Assembly (NCBI GenBank): GCA_030278955.1
Contig: JAOANR010000003.1
Location: 22,343,050 to 22,407,049, forward strand
Direction of reading: 5' to 3'
DNA length: 64,000 nucleotides
Source: Hygrophila difformis
Taxonomy: Eukaryota > Streptophyta > Magnoliopsida > Lamiales > Acanthaceae
Positions 57,765 through 64,000 of the stretch are shown here, piece after piece (the first letter of the stretch is position 1; every line of letters begins with the position of its first letter). A program made the translations under genes and the position numbers. The notes under the pieces are model-generated. The model worked only from the letters and a program-made list of their open reading frames with translations, made no database searches and was not told where the DNA came from.

Positions 57765-58296
57765 TGTCCAAATCAGGGGGAGCATCTGATACAAGAATAC
57801 TGTACTCTTTTTCCTTCACTTGGATTTTTTCCCACTGGGTTTTTTCCAAGTAAGGTTTTAACGAGGCATATTCTTCGTATTGACGACATTCAAGGGGGAG
57901 TATTATGCATGTAAATAAAACATGTGAATGTCTAGTGTTCAACATCCATGTTCATGCCTTGATCATAAGGTTAGACATGTGAAAGTCTTGAAATGTATAT
58001 GCCTTGATTATGAGGTTAGTAAATAGTGAGAGGATAAAAAAGTTTATAAATAGCCTATGTAATGTATTGAGAAGTTAAGTTAGAAAAATTTTATGCAAGC
58101 TTAATACTTGTTTCATTTCATAGCCATAATTATTACACTTTATCCATTTTATTATCCCACCTTTAAACTTCCTTTCTTTCACCATTTAATCCCAATTTCC
58201 ATTACAATACTTCCACTATAAACACAAGCTAATAAGCCATATACCATTTTATTGTACACATACATAAATAAAGATAGTTATTTCTATAACAGTCAT

Positions 58297-59666
58297 GGCT
58301 TATTAGATTTCATTATTACTAGTATTATTGTCTCTGTGGTAACTATCAATGGCACTGTACTGTACGTGCAGTGTGTTTTCTTTTTATTTTTTCTTCTTTA
58401 TCATTACTTCTTTTTCTAATTAGATTTCATTCTCTCTTTTTTCTTCTTTTCCTTAGATTTCATTGTCTCTGTAGATATATAGTACTTACTAGTATATCAC
58501 CTTGCACTACTTCTTTTCTAACATCGAACTCATGCAGATGTTGCAAACTCCATCGATTTTATTTATTTTTCTTTCGGATAAGCAATAATTAAGGGTTTTG
58601 TTTGTATTAACATTGTTTTTCTTTTCCATTTTTTTTTTACTTCTCCTTGTAGTAAAAATTGTTTGAAAATATATAGTTGGGTCTTCAACTCCCTATACAG
58701 CCCTTAATTAGTCGCATGGGTGCAACTTGTCGGGACCATCCTTCATCGCACACCAGCTTGTTTCTGGCACTCACGCGCATGTTTTTCTGAATTTTTCTAA
58801 GTACTTGGATTTTTATGGGATTTCCATGTTTTTCCTATTTTTTGTGATTATTTTTTTGTAATATTAGTGCTTAATTTGCGCAATTAATAGAATTAGTGCA
58901 TGTCCATAACATAAATATATTGGATCCTTTTAATTTTTTTTTTCTTTTTTGTTTTTGTTTTTTTTTTTTTTTGGTTTTTGGTTTTTGTTTTCTATTGTTT
59001 TTAGTCAAACACATGGAGCACAAAGATTGTGGTTCATTGGAAGTGAACTAAAAAGTTGAAGCTACAAAATGTTGACTAAATTTATTCGACAAGGTTTGAA
59101 GTGAAAGAAATTAACAATTGCTTGCAAAGAAACAAGAACAGGAAATCAACTGTGACCATATTAATTATTTATATATGTGTTTATTAGCAGAAACTTCCTT
59201 TTCACTTTTGATCTACCTTCATTTCTAGATTCTGCTTCATTTCATTAAAACAACTATTTGGACTGTTTGTTTGGCTGTTGTTTTTCTTAAATATCAAATA
59301 TACTATTATTTTTTGCACAAGCAAAATACACTTACATCCTTTTTACTTTCCTTCTTTCTATACTATAACTATTACACAGAAAGAATTTATACACACTAAT
59401 AACTGTTGTGTATAATATATCCGAGTTTTCTATGTGTATATGATATGTATATGAACGTAATAATTACTTATTATTTATAGCAAATAATTAAGTAAAACGA
59501 GAGTAATGATGACAGTGATAATAATAACGAACAAGCAGAAGCGAATGAATATTTCATTGATTCAGTTTGCACATATATATAGACAATGAAGTAGCCGCCT
59601 CAACCTTTTGGATGAGTGCTTGTTAATACAATGTTTGAACTTTATAACCTGTACTTTTCATTGAGA
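58297..59666. other. AT- and T-rich intergenic DNA
   Basis: Long T-runs (about 58620-58640, 58937-58975). ORFs are compositional. No gene or element border recognised. Confidence 0.4.
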
Positions 59667-60226
59667 TGTTGACACAGGTGTTGGCACTTTGCTTTGACGA
59701 CGACAGTTACCAGACTCGACTAGGTTTAATGATTTGTATATATATTTGTTTTGAGTCTGTAATTTTAGATTAGATTGAGTTTTCATTGTTTACTTCTTGA
59801 GTGTATACGTCTTGAGAGATTTTCATTATTCTTGAGTCTTCAAGAAAGATAGATAAGTTTTTCAAGATTGATATGCATTGAAGAACTTGTTGTGTAATCG
59901 ATATGAGCTTATTGTAAAAAGTCTGGAGAGGTAGATTCAGGTGTATTAAAGAAGAAGAACGAAGAAGATCAGATTCAAGGAGATTCTGGAGATTCGGATC
60001 AGGAGGTGTTCCTGCAAGCTGTTGTTGAGGGGGAGTCTCAGCAATGGAGTTCATCTAGATAGTTCGTATAGTGTTGAGTCCGTTTCTAGTTTGAATCTAG
60101 GTTGAAGTCTGTAGAGTTTTTGGTTCTTCTTAGTCTAGATCGTCTGGATTGGAATCCCCCAGATGTAGGTCTCACGACCGAACTGGGTTAACAAATTCTT
60201 GGTGTTCTTACTGCTTTCCATTAACA
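59667..60226 (+). repeat. LTR-like segment, probably a solo or partial LTR
   Basis: Begins TGTTGACACAGG and ends CCATTAACA. It includes a region (gtaggtctcacgaccgaactgggttaac) of the kind seen near the ends of copia LTRs. No target duplication or partner copy was found, so borders are tentative. Confidence 0.4.
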
Positions 60227-60417
60227 CAAAGTTACAACACACGAATAACGACGATAACTGAATCTTGGAGGGACCTTCAGTGCTGAATAACGATTATTGC
60301 TCCACGTGCTATGCACGTGCCTTCATATTAGAAGACATCCATATATGACCCATGTACATTAATACAAGTGGATTAGAAAACTTAGTCACGAAGATAGTTT
60401 CATGTATCTACGTAATA
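60227..60417 (-). repeat. LTR fragment of copia B (minus strand)
   Basis: On the minus strand the polypurine tract aagggggag is followed by TATTACGTAGATAC at 60417. The same TATTA start and tract are used by copia A. Two CACGTG boxes (60303-60308 and 60314-60319) form the hairpin ACGTGC-TAT-GCACGT. The LTR appears cut by the adjoining LTR-like segment. Confidence 0.6.
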
Positions 60418-60539
60418 CTCCCCCTTGGATATCTTCTTATATAAAGAATATGCCTCGTTAAAACCTTACTTGGAAAAAACTCTATGGGAAAAAGATCCAA
60501 GGTAAGAAAAAAGAGTACATGATTTTTGTATATTTATCT

Positions 60540-63500
60540 CTTCCCCCGATCAAAGCATCAGTTGAGATTATTTAGTTGGCGCATCCCAGTACTTTTCACC
60601 AACTTCCCGAATGTTGCTGTTGGTAGTGAATTGGTAAACAAAATCTGCAAGATTATCAGCTGATCGGATTTGTTGCACATCTATTTCACAATTTTTCTGC
60701 AAATCATGAGTAAAAAATAATTTTGGCGAAATATGTTTTGTTCTATCTCTTTTGATATAACTGCCTTTCAATTGTGCTATACAAGCCGCATTATCTTTAT
60801 ATAAAATAATTGGAGGAGTTTTATAGCGGAATAAATGTTTTATTCCTTTCCATTGTCGTTCAGTAGGAGATGAACTAATCTCGCCAATAAATTTACTGCA
60901 AATGATATATCTGGTCTAGTGCAGTTTGCGAGATACATTAGTGATCCAATGGTACTTAAATATGGGACCTGTGGCCCAATTATTCCTTCATTCTCCTCTT
61001 TGGTCTAAATGGATTTATTTTATGATCAAGTGACCTTACGACCATTGGATTACTTAATGGATTTGCTTTGTCCATATAAAATCGTTTTAAGACCTTTTGG
61101 GTATAGGCCTTTTGATGGACAAGAATTCCATTATCTAAATATTCAATTTGTAAACCAAGACACTTTCTTGTTTTCCCGAAATCTTTGATTTCAAAATCTC
61201 TTTTAAGATATTCAACAGCAATTTAAATCTCTTCAGGGGATCCAACTAGATTGATATCATCAACATATACTGCAATGATAACAAATCTCGACCTATTTTT
61301 CTTTATAAAAATGCATGGGCATATTGGATCATTCATGTAACCCTTTTGAAGTAAGCATTCGCTTAATCGGTTATACCACATTCTCCCAGATTGTTTAAGC
61401 CCATATAGGGATCTTTGTAATTTGATGGAATACATCTGTTTTGGGTTTGCTTTATATGCCTGTGGCATTTTGAACCCTTCTGGAACTTTCATATAGATAT
61501 CAATATCTAAGGTTCCATATAAATAAGTAGTAACGACGTCTGTGAGTTGTATTTCAAGTTTTTCATGTACTGCTATACATATAAGATATCTGAATGTAAT
61601 TCCTTCCATTACTGGGGAATAAGTTTCATCATAGTCAAAACCCGGTCTCTGTGAGAACCCTTGGGCGACTAATCTCGCTTTGTATCTTACAACTTCATTT
61701 TCTTCATTTTTTTTTCGTACAAAAACCCATCTGTATCCAACTGGCTTTATATTTTCAGGTGTTTTCACAATCAGTCCAAACACATTTCTTTTAGCCAGGG
61801 AATCCAATTTTGATTGGATTGCATCTTTCCATTTGAGCCAATCAGGCTTTTTCCGACATTCATCAACCGAATTTGGTTCAAAATCCTCATCATCATTCAT
61901 AATTTCAAGTGCTACATTATATGAAAATGCAACATCAAATAGATGTTTCTTCTTGATTCCAAATATTTCTCTTTGTGACAAAATTTATAGATATTTCATC
62001 CTTTTGATGATTTTGCTCTTCAAGAGTCGAGTCCCCGCAGGGCTCAATTTTGTCACTTTTGATATTGTGTATCTCATCAACATCATTATTCAATCTTTTG
62101 TCACTTTTAATACTGTGTATCTCATTGACATCATTATTCAATCCTTTTTTCTTTCGAGGATTTTTATCTTTGGAACCGAGAGGTCTACCACGCTTTAAGC
62201 GCGCATCAGACTCATCTTTAGCACTTATAATGTATTCCTTTATAACATCAATTTTGATTGGAACATTTGATGCCGGTATGTGAGATTTGGTAACCCTTTT
62301 AGAGTCACATAATGCATCGGACAGTTCGTTTGCAATTTGTTGCAATTGTACAATTCTTTGTACTTCAAGTTCAAAGTCTCTTGAACGAGGATCAAGGAAA
62401 TCTAACGGGATTTTCTAGTTTATATTCTTTTTCGACTGATCCTTTTCTCCCCCAAATGTCGGAAAATGTGATTCATCAAAATGACAATCAACATATCTTG
62501 ATGTAAATGAATCCCCTATTAATGGTTCAAGATAACGTATTATCGAGGGTGATTCATATCCGACATATATTCTCAATCTTCATTGGGGTCCCATTTTGGT
62601 GCGCTGGGGTGGTGCTATTGGGACATATACTGCGCAATCAAATATTCTCAAATGGGATACATTGGGTTCATGCCCAAATGTTAATTATAATGAGGAGTAT
62701 CTATGATAACTTGTCGGTCTTAGTCGCACCAAAATTGTTGCATGCATTATAGCATGTCCCCAAGCTGAAATTGGCAACCCGGATTCCATTAATAATGGTC
62801 TAATGATCAACTGCAATCGTTTAATAAATGATTCAGCTAGTCCATTTTGTGTATGCACATGGGTTATAGGATGTTCGATGGCTATGCCTATCGACATAAA
62901 ATATTCATCAAACGTTCGAGATGAATATTCACCAGTATTATCCAAATGGATACTTTTAATTACATAGTCAGGGAACTGTGCTCGTAGTCTTATGATTTGA
63001 GCTAGCAATTTCGCAAACACATGGATGCGCGAAGACAATAATGTTACGTGAGACCATCTGGTCGAAGCATCAAGCAACACCATAAAATATCTGAATGACC
63101 CACAAGGTGGATCTATAGGTCCACATATATCACCCTGAATTCTTTCAAGAAAACTAAGGGATTCAGTTCCCACCTTTTCTGGTGAATGTTTTACAATCAG
63201 TTTCCCTTGGGAGCAAGCAACACATATATAATCATTGTGATGCTGCATTTTTCGTCCCTTTAATGAATGACCATGGGAATTTGTAAGGATCCGCCTCATC
63301 ATTGTACATCCGGGATGACCTAAGCGATCATGCCAAATCATATATTCATTGGGAATAATAGACCTATGGTCTTCCAGGTGATAATTTCCAACATTGTTTA
63401 TCCTTGTATAATATATTCCAGAGGATAAACATGGTAATTTTTCCAACACTTGTTTTATACCAGAAATGGTATTTATAATCAGCAGGTATTCATTACCTTT

Positions 63501-63790
63501 TGCTGTCAAAGTCTCGATATGATATCCATTTTCTCGAATATCTTTAAAACTCAACAAATTTCTTCGAGACTTAGGAGATAAGAGTGCATCTTTCACAATT
63601 AATTTTGTCCCCTTAGGGAGCTGAAGGTTGGCTATGCCAGAACCCGCTAATATATTTGCTCTTCCAATTATAGTGTTGATATTTTTCTCCCATTTTCAAG
63701 TATGAAAAATATTGTTTATCATTCAATATCGTATGCGTAGAAGCACTGTCTATCAGACATTTTCATTATCACCAATTTGTAATTCCATTC
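60540..63790 (-). pseudogene. Copia B pol, decayed, minus strand
   Basis: Order on the minus strand: protease remnant (about 63780-63730). Pre-integrase and integrase follow (63596-62685; WHDRLGHPG, GDICGPIDPPCGS, THVHTQNGLAES). Then a basic linker (62345-61935; KRGRPLGSKDKNPRKKK). RT follows (61981-61223; RYKARLVAQGFSQRPG, YVDD). A decayed RNase H/C-terminus (61220-60568) is last. There are multiple frameshifts and stops. It is the same lineage as copia A but clearly older; gag is not found here either. The 5' end is lost at a junction near 63800. Confidence 0.85.
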
Positions 63791-63810
63791 TGGCATTTTT
63801 TTGAAAAAAA

Positions 63811-64000
63811 AATCTTGCAGATTTGTTTACCAAGGCACTACCAACAGCAACATTCGAGAAGTTGGTGAAAAATATTAGGATGCGCCAACTAAAGAATCTC
63901 AACTGATGCTTTGATCAGGGGGAGGGATAAATATATAAGAATCATATACTCTTTTTCCTAACTTGGATTTTTTCCTATAGAGTTTTTTCCAAGTAAGGTT
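63811..64000 (+). mobile_element. 3' end of a third copia element (C), cut by the window
   Basis: The plus frame encodes the RNase H C-terminus (LADLFTKALPTATFEKLVK) ending at a stop at about 63904. A polypurine-like stretch (atcagggggaggga) and the same 3' sequence (ttttttccaagtaaggtt) that precedes the copia A LTR follow. The LTR would lie just beyond base 64000. Confidence 0.75.

Larger units (their letters stand above)
53832..58291 (+). mobile_element. Copia element A: fresh insertion, gag-less
   Basis: 391-bp LTRs (53832-54222 and 57901-58291) appear identical by eye. Target duplications gtcat lie at 53827-53831 and 58292-58296. The LTR starts TATTATGC rather than TG and ends ATAACA. 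The primer site cgttatcagcacga (54223-54236) is of a type I recall from plant copia elements. The polypurine tract is aagggggag (57892-57900). The interior begins almost directly with protease, so gag is missing. Confidence 0.93.

Noticed and set aside
59770..60054. 94-codon minus-strand ORF
   Set aside because: Lies within the LTR-like segment and has no domain or start support.

Overview
The window is plant nuclear DNA, almost certainly from a flowering plant and probably a eudicot. It is AT-rich and intron-bearing. It is packed with plant-type LTR retrotransposons (chromovirus, Athila/Tat-like, copia), an L1-type LINE, tRNA-derived SINEs and Stowaway, hAT and Mutator-type MITEs. Only one intact host gene is visible: a single-C2H2 zinc-finger repressor of the ZFP4/ZFP7 type at 42464-43183 on the minus strand. 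An Argonaute N-domain exon at 32446-32673, minus strand, is the second host signal.

Layout. 1-31968 is one nested pile. An Athila/Tat-like Ty3/gypsy element (pol from 9481, two env-position ORFs of one paralogous family at 14111 and 17047, polypurine tract at 29107, LTR from 29118) has been invaded three times. The first invader is a non-autonomous chromovirus, element A (window start to 9480). The second is chromovirus element B (19146-28328, 5-bp target duplication gcttt). The third is an 847-bp TG...CA element (30375-31221, target duplication ctaat). The pile ends in what looks like an Argonaute intron. 34150-36700 is an L1 LINE on the minus strand. 37170-41702 holds a LINE tail, a hAT MITE, a 1-kb fold-back Mutator-type MITE with a 9-bp target duplication, and two Stowaway MITEs. 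42464-45660 holds the zinc-finger gene with Stowaways and two SINEs. 46020-53634 is a hAT MITE split by a coding-free LTR element, element C (46272-53211, target duplication acata). 53832-58291 is a copia element with apparently identical LTRs (target duplication gtcat). 59667-64000 holds a second LTR, a decayed copia on the minus strand and the 3' end of a third copia on the plus strand.

How the parts relate. The fresh insertions (B, C and the 53.8-kb copia) all have clean target duplications and near-identical LTRs, yet none encodes gag. B also shows Asp substitutions at the protease and integrase catalytic sites. They must have moved using proteins supplied by relatives elsewhere.

The most unusual structure is a recurring short GC-rich hairpin. 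Most often it is a 10-nt arm, 3-nt loop, 10-nt arm cassette on a roughly 91-bp period. It is found upstream of each of the three env-position-type ORFs, including one carried antisense in element A, and again inside the Athila-like LTR. Other LTR families here carry unrelated GC-rich hairpins in an AT-rich background. Other notable structures are a TRIM/chromovirus chimera at the B primer-binding site, duplicated polypurine tracts in A and B, and an AGGA-loop hairpin before the polypurine tract in three elements.
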